From Clostridia bacterium (GTDB taxonomy: Bacteria; Bacillota; Clostridia; Christensenellales; CAG-138): a stretch of DNA of 47,628 nt. The stretch is taken from positions 1 through 47,628 of the forward strand of contig JAFWMS010000007.1 of NCBI GenBank assembly GCA_017545535.1. The letters are read 5' to 3'. The position numbers and the translations under genes were made by a program. Shown one piece after another: positions 39,242 through 47,628 of this stretch. Within the stretch, counting starts at the first letter, position 1, and the number at the start of each line of letters is the position of its first letter. The notes under the pieces were generated by a model that made no database searches, had not been told where the DNA came from, and worked only from the letters and a program-made list of their open reading frames with translations.

Positions 39242-40128
39242 AAGACATCACCTTTACCCATCATGACCCGAATGTGGTGCTGGAGCTCTGGCATGTGACC
39301 AAGCGCTTCGGCGGTTTGACCGCTGTGGGCGACGTCTCCTTTAAGATCAAAAAAGGCGAGATCTACGCGTTGATCGGCCCGAACGGCGCTGGCAAGACCA
39401 CCATCTTCAATCTGATCACCGGCGTGTATGCGCTGACCGAAGGCCGCATTCTCTTCGGCGATACCGTGATCGGCCAGGGAGAGAACATCATCAAGGACGA
39501 CATGCGCGAGACGGGGGTCAAGCCCTTCAAGAAAAAGCCCTACGAGATCATGTCCAAGGGCATCGCGCGGACCTTCCAGAACATCCGCCTTTTCAAGAGC
39601 GAGACGGTCTACAACAACGTGTTGACCGCCTGCCACGCGGAGGCGGACTACAACATCTTCCAATCCTTATGGCGCTTCTCCAAGGGCCCTAAGTGGCTGA
39701 CCAAGTACTACTGGCAGGAGAAGAAGCTCCGCGAAAAGACGGAGGAGCTGCTCAAGATCATGGGCATCTGGCAGTATAGGGACATGGTTGCGGTGAATCT
39801 GCCCTACGGTCAGCAGAGAAAGCTGGAGATCGCCCGCGCGTTGGCGACGGATCCGAAGCTTTTGCTGCTGGACGAGCCGGCTGCCGGCATGAATCCCGAA
39901 GAGACCATCGCCCTGATGGACCTCATCCGCGAGATCCGCGACCGCTTCGATCTGACGGTGCTGATCATCGAACACCACATGGATCTGGTCATGAACGTGT
40001 CCGACCGCATCTTCGTGCTGAACTTCGGCAAACCGCTGGCCGAGGGCACGCCCGCGGAGATCCAGCAGAATCCCGATGTTATCGAAGCTTATCTCGGAAA
40101 GGAGGAAGACGCCGATGTCAATGCTTGA
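39238..40128 (+). CDS. livG: Branched-chain amino acid ABC transporter ATPase LivG
   Basis: 296 residues. Walker A GPNGAGKTT, signature LPYGQQRKLEIARAL (in place of LSGGQ), Walker B LLLLDEPAAG followed by MNPEET, and the switch His in IIEHHMDLVM. An N-terminal extension of about 12 residues precedes the usual start. Overlaps livM by 4 bases and livF by 14. Confidence 0.95.
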   Translation: MKDITFTHHDPNVVLELWHVTKRFGGLTAVGDVSFKIKKGEIYALIGPNGAGKTTIFNLITGVYALTEGRILFGDTVIGQGENIIKDDMRETGVKPFKKKPYEIMSKGIARTFQNIRLFKSETVYNNVLTACHAEADYNIFQSLWRFSKGPKWLTKYYWQEKKLREKTEELLKIMGIWQYRDMVAVNLPYGQQRKLEIARALATDPKLLLLDEPAAGMNPEETIALMDLIREIRDRFDLTVLIIEHHMDLVMNVSDRIFVLNFGKPLAEGTPAEIQQNPDVIEAYLGKEEDADVNA

Positions 40129-40828
40129 AGTCCGTGATCTGAACGTCTATTACGGCGGTATCCATGCGCTCAAGGGCGTCTCCCTCGACGTGGAGAAGGG
40201 ACAGATCGTTTCCATCATCGGCTCCAACGGCGCGGGGAAATCCTCCCTGATGAACACCATCTCCGGCATCGTGAAGCATCAGTCCGGCGAGATCCTTTTC
40301 CGGGGGGAAAAGCTGCCCGCTCAGGCAAATAAGATCGTGAAGCAGGGCATCTGTCAGGTGCCCGAGGGCCGGCTGATCTTTGCCAATCTGACGACCTATG
40401 AAAACTTGATCCTGGGCGCGTATCTGCGCAAGGACAAAGCCGCCATCAACCGCGATCTAAAACGTGTCTACGAGATCTTTCCCCGTCTGGAAGAACGAAA
40501 GAATCAGATCGCCGGCACCCTTTCCGGCGGAGAGCAGCAGATGCTGGCCATGGGCCGCGGCATCATGTCAGCGCCCGAGCTGATCCTGCTGGATGAGCCC
40601 TCCCTGGGCCTTGCCCCCCTGCTGGTCAACACGATCTTCGAGACCATCAAAGAGATCAAGGCCATGGGTAAGACGATCCTGTTGGTGGAGCAGAACGCTC
40701 TCAAAGCGCTCTCCGTGGCGGACAACGCCTATGTTCTGGAGCAGGGCCGCATCACCATGAGCGGGCCCGGGAAACAGCTGTTGAAGGATCCGACGATCGC
40801 CGAGGCCTATCTCGGCCACGCCAAATAG
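40115..40828 (+). CDS. livF: Branched-chain amino acid ABC transporter ATPase LivF
   Basis: 237 residues from ATG 40115, set by GGAGG 9 bases before. Walker A GSNGAGKSS, signature LSGGEQQMLAMGRGI, Walker B LILLDEPSLG, then LAPLLV as in LivF. Heterodimer partner of LivG. Last transporter gene; glnA follows after a hairpin. Confidence 0.95.
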   Translation: MSMLEVRDLNVYYGGIHALKGVSLDVEKGQIVSIIGSNGAGKSSLMNTISGIVKHQSGEILFRGEKLPAQANKIVKQGICQVPEGRLIFANLTTYENLILGAYLRKDKAAINRDLKRVYEIFPRLEERKNQIAGTLSGGEQQMLAMGRGIMSAPELILLDEPSLGLAPLLVNTIFETIKEIKAMGKTILLVEQNALKALSVADNAYVLEQGRITMSGPGKQLLKDPTIAEAYLGHAK

Positions 40829-40836
40829 AACAAAAG

Positions 40837-40863
40837 GGCAGGCGACCGGACCGGCCGCCTGCC
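40837..40863 (+). other. Stem-loop between livF and glnA
   Basis: GGCAGGCG (40837-40844) / CGCCTGCC (40856-40863), 11-base loop, not followed by T. No promoter is seen between livF and glnA, so some liv transcripts probably run through. Confidence 0.65.
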
Positions 40864-40903
40864 GCGCGCATCAAGAATATTACTTTTCGGAGGACATGCA
40901 AAA

Positions 40904-42328
40904 ATGGCAAAAACCGTGCAGGATGTCATGCAGTTCATTCGTGACAACGACATCAAGATGGTGGATTTCAAGATGGTCGACATTCACGGAAAATTCCGTC
41001 ATGTGACCATTCCCGCCAGCAATTTTACTGAGGACACCATGACCGACGGCATCGGCTTCGATGCCTCCAACTACGGATATGCCGTGGTTGAGAAGAGCGA
41101 CATGGTCTTCATCCCCGACCCGGACACCATGCAGATCGATCCATTCTGCGAGGTGCCTACCCTGTCCATGACCGGCAACGCCATGGTGATCGACTATCCG
41201 CAGAACCGCCCCCTTGCCCAATATCCCCGCAACATCGTGGTGGCCGCGGAGCAGTACATGCGGGACAGCGGTATCGCCGATACCATGCTGATCCTGCCAG
41301 AATTTGAGTTCTATCTCTTCGATGACGTGGCCTGGAAGGTGGCCCCCAACGAGATCAGCATGCGGCTGGACGCTGAGCAGGCCTACTGGAACAGCGATGT
41401 CAACATGAAGGGCGTCATTGTTCCCAAGCAGGGGCACTACCACATCGCCAAGCCTCTGGACCGCACGTACGAGTGCCGCAGCGAGATGTGCCTGCTGATG
41501 GAGGAGGCCGGGATCCCCATCAAGTATCATCACCCTGAAGTCGGCGGCTCAGGCCAGTTCGAGATCGAGCCGAAGCTGGCGCCCATGTCGAAGATGGCGG
41601 ACGATACGATGATGATCAAGTACATCATTCAGAACACCGCCCTGAAGCACGGCAAGAGCGCGACCTTCATGCCCAAACCCGTCTATGGCGAGGCCGGCAG
41701 CGGGATGCATGTGCACATGCTGCTCCTGAAGGACGGCGAGCCGGTGTTCTCGGACGACAACGGCTATTCCCACCTCAGCAAGGAGGCCCACTGGTTCATG
41801 GGCGGTCTGCTCAAGCATATCGCCTCTCTCTGCGCCATCACGAATCCCTCCACCAACTCCTTCAAGCGGCTGGTCCCGGGCTTTGAAGCGCCGGTCACCG
41901 TGGGCTATGCCACCAGCAACCGCAGCGCGGTCATCCGCATCCCGGCCTACGCCAAGACCCCGAAGATGCGTCGCTTCGAGATCCGCAACCCCGACGCCAC
42001 CTGCAACCCGTACTTCTGCTATGCGGCCCTGCTGATGGCGGGCCTCGACGGGATCGAGCATCAGATCGACCCTCACGAGAACGGCTGGGGCCCCTATGAC
42101 GTCAACCTCTACAAGCTTTCGGATGAGGAGAAGGCCAAGCTCCACCATCTGCCCACGTCGCTGGATATGGCGCTGGATTCCCTGGAAGCGGATCATGACT
42201 ACCTTACCAAGGGCGGCGTGTTCCCCGAAACGCTGATCCAGAACTTCATCGCAGCCAAGCGGAAGGAATGCCGTGAAATGGCCGCGATCCCCCACCCGGC
42301 AGAGTTCGAGCAATACTACAACGTGTAA
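40904..42328 (+). CDS. glnA: Glutamine synthetase, type I
   Basis: 474 residues, near the standard GSI length. Active-site motifs: LPEFEFYLF (metal-binding Glu), GSGMHVHMLL (ATP/metal), NPSTNSFKRLVPGFEAP (ammonium and glutamate loop) and NRSAVIRIP. The Tyr region reads VNLYKLSDEE, the place where adenylylated enzymes carry the modified Tyr, but whether it is modified cannot be told. It makes glutamine from glutamate and ammonia. Position behind the liv operon ties amino-acid uptake to nitrogen assimilation. RBS GGAGGA. Confidence 0.96.
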   Translation: MAKTVQDVMQFIRDNDIKMVDFKMVDIHGKFRHVTIPASNFTEDTMTDGIGFDASNYGYAVVEKSDMVFIPDPDTMQIDPFCEVPTLSMTGNAMVIDYPQNRPLAQYPRNIVVAAEQYMRDSGIADTMLILPEFEFYLFDDVAWKVAPNEISMRLDAEQAYWNSDVNMKGVIVPKQGHYHIAKPLDRTYECRSEMCLLMEEAGIPIKYHHPEVGGSGQFEIEPKLAPMSKMADDTMMIKYIIQNTALKHGKSATFMPKPVYGEAGSGMHVHMLLLKDGEPVFSDDNGYSHLSKEAHWFMGGLLKHIASLCAITNPSTNSFKRLVPGFEAPVTVGYATSNRSAVIRIPAYAKTPKMRRFEIRNPDATCNPYFCYAALLMAGLDGIEHQIDPHENGWGPYDVNLYKLSDEEKAKLHHLPTSLDMALDSLEADHDYLTKGGVFPETLIQNFIAAKRKECREMAAIPHPAEFEQYYNV

Positions 42329-42374
42329 GAAACGGACGGAGACATTCCTTCTGCTCGTCCTCTACAAGAAAAAC

Positions 42375-42401
42375 GAAGCCGCCGATCGCCTCGGCGGCTT
42401 C
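42375..42401 (+). terminator. Terminator of the liv-glnA unit
   Basis: Perfect 11-bp stem GAAGCCGCCGA (42375-42385) / TCGGCGGCTTC (42391-42401), 5-base loop, followed by only a weak ATGTTT. Confidence 0.75.
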
Positions 42402-42498
42402 ATGTTTCCAAACCAGTACTGAATAAAAATGTGATGATAAGACCCTACCCGCCTTACGCCCGCGGCTTCATTGTGGGGAAACAACTGACAGATTGGTC

Positions 42499-42720
42499 GC
42501 AAATCGCCATAACTCGATATTATTCGTAGTTACAGGTGTTTTTTCAAAGAGGCAAAGGACATAAATCGCCATAAATCACCATATCTTTTGCAAAATTGGT
42601 GTACGATTTGGTGTACTGGTGTATAGCATACGATTTGGCAGACTGCATATAGAGTATAGTAGGCTTCCTTGCAAGATTGGTGTGCGATTGGTGTAAATTG
42701 GTGTATTTTGGACGAAAGAA
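42499..42720. repeat. Cluster of short direct repeats in the glnA-lysS gap
   Basis: Six near-copies of ATTGGTGT (42595, 42606, 42615, 42676, 42687, 42697 as starts) and three of AAATCGCCATA/AAATCACCATA (42500-42585). The gap 42402-42739 holds no convincing gene. The pattern of short repeats resembles the GTGTCGTCAAA cluster near the tRNA and could be recombinase arm sites or an integration scar. Confidence 0.6.
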
Positions 42721-42739
42721 CGGGGTGACAAAAATGCAT

Positions 42740-42770
42740 AAAAAAAGCACCTTGGACACTTCCAAGGTGC
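42740..42770 (-). terminator. Terminator of the lysS operon
   Basis: Minus strand GCACCTTGG / CCAAGGTGC (42747-42770) followed by seven T. Confidence 0.93.
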
Positions 42771-42783
42771 TATGTGGTGATGA

Positions 42784-44787
42784 TCAGTACAGCTTTGCGC
42801 CGGCCGGGATGTGCGGATCGAGCATCAGGAGGTTCAGCCGTTCTTCGCCGTTTTCCTTGTGGAGGGCGGAGAGGAGCATACCGCAGGATTCGAGTCCCAT
42901 CATGGGACGGGGCGGCAGGTTGGTGATGGCCACACAGGTTTTGCCGATGAGCTGTTCCGGCTCATAGTAGGCGTGAATGCCCGATAAAATCGTACGATTT
43001 TCGCCTGTTCCATCGTCCAGCGTGAACTTCAGCAGCTTCTTGGACTTCGGCACGGCTTCGCAGGCGAGCACCTTCACGGCACGGAAGTCGGACTTACTGA
43101 AGGTCTCAAAGTCCACGAAATCCTTGAACAGCGGTTCGATCTCCACATTAGAGAAGTCGATCGTCTCCTCAGCGGGAGCCGTTTGCACCGCTTCCTGCGC
43201 AGCCTTGCATGCCTCCTGAGAGAGGCAAGTAAAGCAGGCGCATTCAAAATCGGCGGGCGCTTTCTCTGCCTTCTCGCTCTTCTGTACGCCTCGCGGCTTC
43301 ATTGTCGGGAACAGGATCACGTCCCGGATGGTGGGGGCGTCGGTGAGGAGCATGACCAGCCGGTCGATGCCGATGCCAATGCCGCCAGTGGGGGGCATGC
43401 CATATTCCATGGCCGCCATGAAGTCCTCGTCGATCTGCATAGCCTCGTCGTCGCCCTTGGCCCGTTCCTGGGCCTGCTGGATGAAGCGGCTCCGCTGGTC
43501 GATGGGGTCATTTAGCTCGGTGTAGGCGTTGCCATACTCGTGTCCGCAAATGAACACCTCAAACCGGTCCACAATATCCTTACTGCCCGCTTTCAGCTTG
43601 GTCAGCGGGGAGTTCTCGATGGGATAATCGATGATGAATGTGGGCTGGATCAGCTTGTCCTCCACAAAGGCGTCGAAGGCCTCCGCCAGCACCTTGCCCT
43701 TGGTGGCCTCCTTGTCCTTCAGCTCCAGGCCCAGTTCCTTGGCGATCTGGCGGGCTTCCTCGTCGGAAGCGCAGCCATAGATATCCTTGCCCGTATACTC
43801 CTTTACCGCGTCGTTCATGGACAACCGCCGGAAGGGGGGCGTCAGGTCGATATCCTGTCCCTGGTAGCTGATCTTGGTGGTACCGTTCACCAGCTTACAA
43901 CAGCGGGCGAAGATCTGCTCGCACAGAGCCATCATGCCCCTGAGGTCCGTGTAAGCCTGATAGATCTCGATGGTGGTGAACTCCGGGTTGTGGGTGGCGT
44001 CCATACCCTCGTTGCGGAACAGACGGCCGATCTCATACACCCGTTCCAAACCGCCCACGATGCACATCTTCAGATGCAGCTCCGTGGCGATGCGCATATA
44101 CATGTCGATGTCCAGAGTATTGTGGTGGGTGACGAATGGCCGGGCAGAGGCGCCGGAAGCCACGGTGTTGAGGACCGGGGTCTCCACCTCCATAAAGCCC
44201 TCCCCATCCAGATATCGCCGGATCTGGGCAATGATGGCGCTGCGCTTGCGGAAAGTCTCCCGGACCGTGTCGTTCATGAACAGGTCCACGTACCGCTGCC
44301 GATAGCGAAGCTCCGGGTCCTTGAGCCCGTGGAACTTCTCGGGCAGGGGCCGCAGAGACTTGCTGAGCAGCGTGATCTCGTTGGCATGGACGGAGATCTC
44401 CCCAGTCTTGGTCTTGAACACGAAACCCTTTACGCCTATGATGTCGCCGATGTCCCAGGTCTTGAAGCCGGCGTAGGCCTCCTCGCCCACGTCGTCTCGC
44501 TTCACGTAGATCTGGATATCGCCCTTGCCGTCCAAAACGTGGGCGAAGCTGGCCTTGCCCATGATGCGCTTGCTCATCATACGGCCGGCGATGCTCACCT
44601 CTTTGTTCTCATAGGCGTCGAAATCCGCCTGAATGTCAGTGCTGTGCTCCGTCTGGTCGTAGCGGATGACGGCAAAGGGGTCTTTGCCCTCCGCTACCAG
44701 GGCGGATAGCTTGTCGCGACGGATTTGAAGCAGCTCCGAAAGCTGCTCCGCGGTGATCTCCTGGGTTTGTTCAGGACGCTGTTCCAT
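42784..44787 (-). CDS. lysS: Lysyl-tRNA synthetase (class II) with a C-terminal tRNA-binding domain
   Basis: 667 residues against about 490-500 for a normal bacterial LysRS. Residues 1-500 are the usual enzyme: OB-fold anticodon domain ([20 protein letters not shown]), motif 2 ([20 protein letters not shown]) and motif 3 ([20 protein letters not shown]). Residues 500-553 are a linker with C516, C518, C521 and C527. Residues 554-667 ([24 protein letters not shown] start, then [20 protein letters not shown] and [19 protein letters not shown]) form a Trbp111/EMAPII-type tRNA-binding domain, commonly seen on MetRS. 18 bases after greA. Confidence 0.95.
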   Translation of the reverse strand: MEQRPEQTQEITAEQLSELLQIRRDKLSALVAEGKDPFAVIRYDQTEHSTDIQADFDAYENKEVSIAGRMMSKRIMGKASFAHVLDGKGDIQIYVKRDDVGEEAYAGFKTWDIGDIIGVKGFVFKTKTGEISVHANEITLLSKSLRPLPEKFHGLKDPELRYRQRYVDLFMNDTVRETFRKRSAIIAQIRRYLDGEGFMEVETPVLNTVASGASARPFVTHHNTLDIDMYMRIATELHLKMCIVGGLERVYEIGRLFRNEGMDATHNPEFTTIEIYQAYTDLRGMMALCEQIFARCCKLVNGTTKISYQGQDIDLTPPFRRLSMNDAVKEYTGKDIYGCASDEEARQIAKELGLELKDKEATKGKVLAEAFDAFVEDKLIQPTFIIDYPIENSPLTKLKAGSKDIVDRFEVFICGHEYGNAYTELNDPIDQRSRFIQQAQERAKGDDEAMQIDEDFMAAMEYGMPPTGGIGIGIDRLVMLLTDAPTIRDVILFPTMKPRGVQKSEKAEKAPADFECACFTCLSQEACKAAQEAVQTAPAEETIDFSNVEIEPLFKDFVDFETFSKSDFRAVKVLACEAVPKSKKLLKFTLDDGTGENRTILSGIHAYYEPEQLIGKTCVAITNLPPRPMMGLESCGMLLSALHKENGEERLNLLMLDPHIPAGAKLY

Positions 44788-44805
44788 GGTTTTTCTCCTA
44801 TATAT

Positions 44806-45276
44806 TTATGCGTTGATGCAGACGATCTCCAGCTCCAGCAATCCGCCGGGGGTGTGAACGTCCACCTTTTCTCCGGCCTTGTGGCCGATCAGCGCGGCGC
44901 CGATGGGGGACTCGTTGGAGATCTTGCCCTTGCGGGGGTCGGCCTCGGTGGTGCCCACGATCTGATAGGTGGTCTCAAAACCGTTCTTGGCATTGCGGAC
45001 CGTGATGGTGGTGCCGATGTTAACACCGCCGGAAGCCAGCGTGCTTTCATCGATGATGTGCACGTGCTGCAGCTCGTCCTCCAGCACGGCGATGTCGTAT
45101 TCGTTCTTCGCCTGCTCGTTCTTCGCGGCGTCGTATTCCGCGTTCTCGCTCAAATCGCCGAAGCCACGGGCGATCTTCAGCATCTCGGCGATCTCCAAGC
45201 GGCGTTCGCCCTTAAGATAATCCAGCTTCTGCCGGCGTTTTTCCACTTCTCGTTCGGTCAGCCAAATCTCTGCCAT
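44806..45276 (-). CDS. greA: Transcription elongation factor GreA
   Basis: 156 residues. N-terminal coiled coil with the acidic tip GFGDLSENAEYDAAKNEQ, which enters the polymerase channel to make it cleave backtracked RNA, and the C-terminal FKBP-like domain (GKISNESPIGAALIGHKAGE). RBS AAGGAG. Followed by lysS. Has a near-perfect promoter of its own inside dusB. Confidence 0.97.
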   Translation of the reverse strand: MAEIWLTEREVEKRRQKLDYLKGERRLEIAEMLKIARGFGDLSENAEYDAAKNEQAKNEYDIAVLEDELQHVHIIDESTLASGGVNIGTTITVRNAKNGFETTYQIVGTTEADPRKGKISNESPIGAALIGHKAGEKVDVHTPGGLLELEIVCINA

Positions 45277-45317
45277 GTGTATTTCTCCTTGTTTATGGGC
45301 CTCGTTCGGATCGGCCC

Positions 45318-46301
45318 TTAATTCATACTATTATATGTATCGGCCCCGTCTCTGTCAAGCAGTAAGTCGCGGAGTTCCGCCATGGTTTTTACCTGACTCA
45401 GGGCTTTTTTCAAAGCGCTGGCGCCCCGCCGACCGGTAAAGTACAGGGGCAGGTGTTTTCTGAGCTCCACCATGCCGTGATCCCCCTTGGCCAGGAGCTC
45501 CAGCTCCCCGTGGCGCATGATCCGCTCGTTCAGCTCCTGCCCGTTCGGCGGGGTGAAAGGCTCCCCCTTCAGGGCGGCTCGAACTTCTGAAAAGATCCAG
45601 GGCCGGCCCAGGGCGCCCCGGCCGATCATGAGCCCGTCGCAGCCCGTTTCCTCCAGCATCCGCAGGGCGGAGGGACCGTCCACGATGTCGCCGTTGCCTA
45701 CCACGGGGATGCGTACCGCCGCCTTCGCCGCCGCGATCTCGTTCCAGTCGGCGCTGCCGCTGTATTGTTGGACCCGGGTCCGAGGATGGAGAGTGAGAAA
45801 GGACGCCCCCGCCGCCTCCGCCATCCGGGCAAAATCCGTGGATACCATATGCGCCTCGTCCCAGCCGGAGCGATACTTTATGCTGACAGGCAAGGTCGTG
45901 TGCCGCACCACCGAGGAAATGACCTTCTCGGCCAACGGCAGGTCCAACAGCAGGGCGCTGCCGTCCCCGTTCCCGGCGATCTTTCGGGCCGGGCAGCCGC
46001 AGTTGATGTCCAAACAGAAGAGACTGTCTCCCAACTCCTCCGTGACCACTCGGGCCGCAACGCCCATGGATACCGGGTCGCTGCCGAAGAGCTGCACGCC
46101 CAAAGGACCCTCCTGGGGACCAGGGCGGCATAGAAGCCGAGTCTTTTCGTTGGCGTGAAGGAGCCCCTTGGCGGAAATCATCTCCGTGAAGGCCAGGTCG
46201 CACCCTTCCTCCCGGCACAAGCGCCGAAAGACCGCGTCCGTATACCCGGCCATGGGAGCGAGCAGCAGAGGCCGACCCGCGAAAAAGGATGAAATGGTCA
46301 T
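45318..46301 (-). CDS. dusB: tRNA-dihydrouridine synthase
   Basis: 327 residues. FMN-binding TIM barrel: LLAPMAGYTDAVFRRLCREE, DINCGCPARKIAGNGDGSAL with the catalytic Cys, LTLHPRTRVQQYSG and VVGNGDIVDG, closing with MIGRGALGRPW. It reduces uridines in tRNA with NADPH. DusB type is chosen on the usual Firmicute dusB-greA-lysS order. Start overlaps the upstream gene stop (ATGA). Confidence 0.93.
   Translation of the reverse strand: MTISSFFAGRPLLLAPMAGYTDAVFRRLCREEGCDLAFTEMISAKGLLHANEKTRLLCRPGPQEGPLGVQLFGSDPVSMGVAARVVTEELGDSLFCLDINCGCPARKIAGNGDGSALLLDLPLAEKVISSVVRHTTLPVSIKYRSGWDEAHMVSTDFARMAEAAGASFLTLHPRTRVQQYSGSADWNEIAAAKAAVRIPVVGNGDIVDGPSALRMLEETGCDGLMIGRGALGRPWIFSEVRAALKGEPFTPPNGQELNERIMRHGELELLAKGDHGMVELRKHLPLYFTGRRGASALKKALSQVKTMAELRDLLLDRDGADTYNSMN
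45330..45358 (-). promoter_or_regulatory. Consensus promoter inside dusB for greA-lysS
   Basis: Minus strand TTGACA (45353-45358), 17-base spacer, TATAAT (45330-45335), an exact match to the SigA consensus. The -35 and spacer lie in the last codons of dusB. The greA leader can form GGGCC/GGCCC. Confidence 0.88.
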
Positions 46302-46966
46302 AGGAAGGGGGTGGGGGTGACGACGGATAGCCGAGGCGTAGGCACCGGAGAGGGGGTGGGGGTGACCATGGGCAGCGGCGAACGGGATGGATCCGGCGTG
46401 GGCAGCGGATCGATCTTCGGGTCCACCGTCAAGGTGGTGATGGCGTCGATGCGCCAGCTGCCCTTCACCTTGCGGATGGACAGCCTATAGCGAATGGGCG
46501 TCCAAGCAGGGGGCGCGCTGTCCGGGTCCACGGCGTTGGAGTTGGCGCTGCCGGTGATCCTGTCCGCCTGCTCCAGTACGTCTACGGACATGGTATTGAG
46601 CCAGGGCCAAACTCGTATATGGGAGAAGTCCAACACATAATTATAGGAAGAAACGGTGTAGGGCTGGTAGGTGGTGTCCTGGAGCCGTCCATCGGAAGCG
46701 ATGCATTCGGCAGTGAAGTAATTGTCCAGCTCCTCCTTTGGCCCGTCCTGCAGGATGCACTCTATCCGTAAGGACATGCCCTCGTTCACCAGGATATAGA
46801 GATTGGCAAGCCTGGCGCAGGAGATGAAGGAAAGCAAGCACAGCATCACCCCACAGAAAACCAGCACGATGGTCCGGGCGATGTAGAGAGAAGAGCGGCT
46901 GAAAAACCGGAGTCGGTCCGCCTGCTCACGAAGTTTTTTTATTTTTTGTGGCGATCTTTCTGACAT
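46298..46966 (-). CDS. Membrane-anchored protein of unknown function with a Pro/Thr-rich tail
   Basis: 222 residues from ATG 46966, which has GGGAGG 4 bases before. A basic cytoplasmic N-terminus, one membrane helix (about 29-52, IARTIVLVFCGVMLCLLSFI), an external domain to about residue 180 that looks NTF2-like (ECILQDGPKEELDNYFTAEC; RYRLSIRKVKGSWRIDAITT), and a tail of TPTPSPVPTP repeats. No catalytic motif. First gene of the operon with dusB. Confidence 0.7.
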   Translation of the reverse strand: MSERSPQKIKKLREQADRLRFFSRSSLYIARTIVLVFCGVMLCLLSFISCARLANLYILVNEGMSLRIECILQDGPKEELDNYFTAECIASDGRLQDTTYQPYTVSSYNYVLDFSHIRVWPWLNTMSVDVLEQADRITGSANSNAVDPDSAPPAWTPIRYRLSIRKVKGSWRIDAITTLTVDPKIDPLPTPDPSRSPLPMVTPTPSPVPTPRLSVVTPTPFL

Positions 46967-46986
46967 ATGACCTCCCAAGTGGACTC

Positions 46987-47015
46987 ATCATAGCATAAAA
47001 AGCCCGTATTTTCAA
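46987..47015 (-). promoter_or_regulatory. Promoter of the membrane protein-dusB operon
   Basis: Minus strand TTGAAA (47010-47015), 17-base spacer, TATGAT (46987-46992). It faces away from the rRNA promoter 60 bases to the right. Confidence 0.75.
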
Positions 47016-47074
47016 TGAAAATAATGTGACCAAACCGTGTAAAAAACTCCTGAAATTTTTTTTGAAAAAAAGGG

Positions 47075-47103
47075 TTGACAAAGCGGAAGGTGCGAGGTAT
47101 ACT
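47075..47103 (+). promoter_or_regulatory. rRNA operon promoter
   Basis: TTGACA (47075-47080), 17-base spacer, TATACT (47098-47103), preceded by A/T tracts (47050-47072) that look like an UP element. A leader of about 180 bases follows (47110-47290), with the ACCTTGAAAACTATATA segment seen near bacterial rRNA processing sites and a CAGCG-GAAA-CGCTG hairpin just before 16S. No gene is in 46967-47290. Confidence 0.88.
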
Positions 47104-47290
47104 GTCAAAGCTGTCGCGAGAAACGAGCGCGAGCGCACGGGACGAGGGACGGCGAAAGCACCTTGAAAACTATATAGCGAAACAACAAACAAGCCAAGTT
47201 GATTCTTAGTAATTGAGAGACAACAACGCGAGAGCGAAACGACCAAGCGAAGTTAAAAAGAACCAGACAGCGGAAACGCTGTAATAGATT

Positions 47291-47628
<338 letters not shown>

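Noticed and set aside
42595..42704. Possible CRISPR or iteron origin of replication
   Set aside because: The ATTGGTGT units are short and irregular, with no replication initiator gene or DnaA boxes nearby. Kept only as an unexplained repeat cluster.

Overview
The window looks like a chromosomal segment of an anaerobic Bacillota (class Clostridia) bacterium, probably from a gut. This rests on a 16S rRNA start with Clostridia-like sequence at the right end, a SigH-type sigma factor, Firmicute gene pairs (ywnA/ywnB-like, Mini-III RNase-rlmB-sigH), consensus SigA promoters with 17-base spacers, and many oxygen-sensitive enzymes (radical SAM proteins, iron-sulfur flavoproteins). No genus can be named from sequence reading alone. 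The core regions read as GC-rich, the accessory region as less so, and one short insert as clearly AT-rich; these are visual estimates.

Layout. (1) Positions 1-15.7 kb are an accessory region that ends exactly at the 3' end of an initiator tRNA gene (15660-15735, minus strand). It holds a MarR-controlled pair of radical SAM proteins, a TetR-flanked operon (nitroreductase, flavodoxin, radical SAM), an esterase, a DUF1848 remnant next to a beheaded tyrosine recombinase, a YwnB-like/Rrf2 pair with matching operators, a second radical SAM paralogue, and a LysR-divergent operon of flavoproteins, a hydrolase and a lipoprotein-like aldo-keto reductase. Two direct repeats of about 430 bp (9542-9979 and 15235-15662) flank the LysR operon. 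(2) Positions 15.7-25.97 kb are core: a TIM-barrel sugar isomerase-like protein, CBS/GNAT/exonuclease genes, a phospholipid operon (pgsA, HAD phosphatase, cdsA, diacylglycerol kinase, gtrA), proS, and a DD-carboxypeptidase lipoprotein with a GNAT. (3) 25.97-27.05 kb is an AT-rich insert with the tail of one gene translationally coupled to an unknown gene, possibly a toxin remnant and its immunity gene. (4) 27.1-35.7 kb: aspartate kinase, an operon of a lamin-tail membrane protein, mrnC, rlmB and sigH, a diacylglycerol glucosyltransferase-like protein, a secreted protein, a PPOX flavoprotein and an M20 amidohydrolase. (5) 36-42.3 kb: a complete branched-chain amino acid ABC transporter (substrate-binding protein, LivHMGF) followed by glutamine synthetase, a nitrogen-assimilation cluster. 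(6) 42.8-47 kb: membrane protein, dusB, greA, and lysS with a C-terminal tRNA-binding domain. (7) An rRNA promoter and leader followed by the first 338 bases of 16S rRNA.

How it fits together. The accessory region is a patchwork of small, separately regulated redox and radical-SAM modules, each with its own regulator (MarR, TetR, Rrf2, LysR) and operator-like palindrome. The likely theme is response to electrophiles, nitro compounds or redox stress; that is inference. The strongest candidates for something little described are the MarR/radical SAM pair, the two radical SAM paralogues with a CX4CX2C cluster motif, the cyclophilin-like/aldo-keto reductase fusion with an export signal, and the repeat structure at the initiator tRNA.
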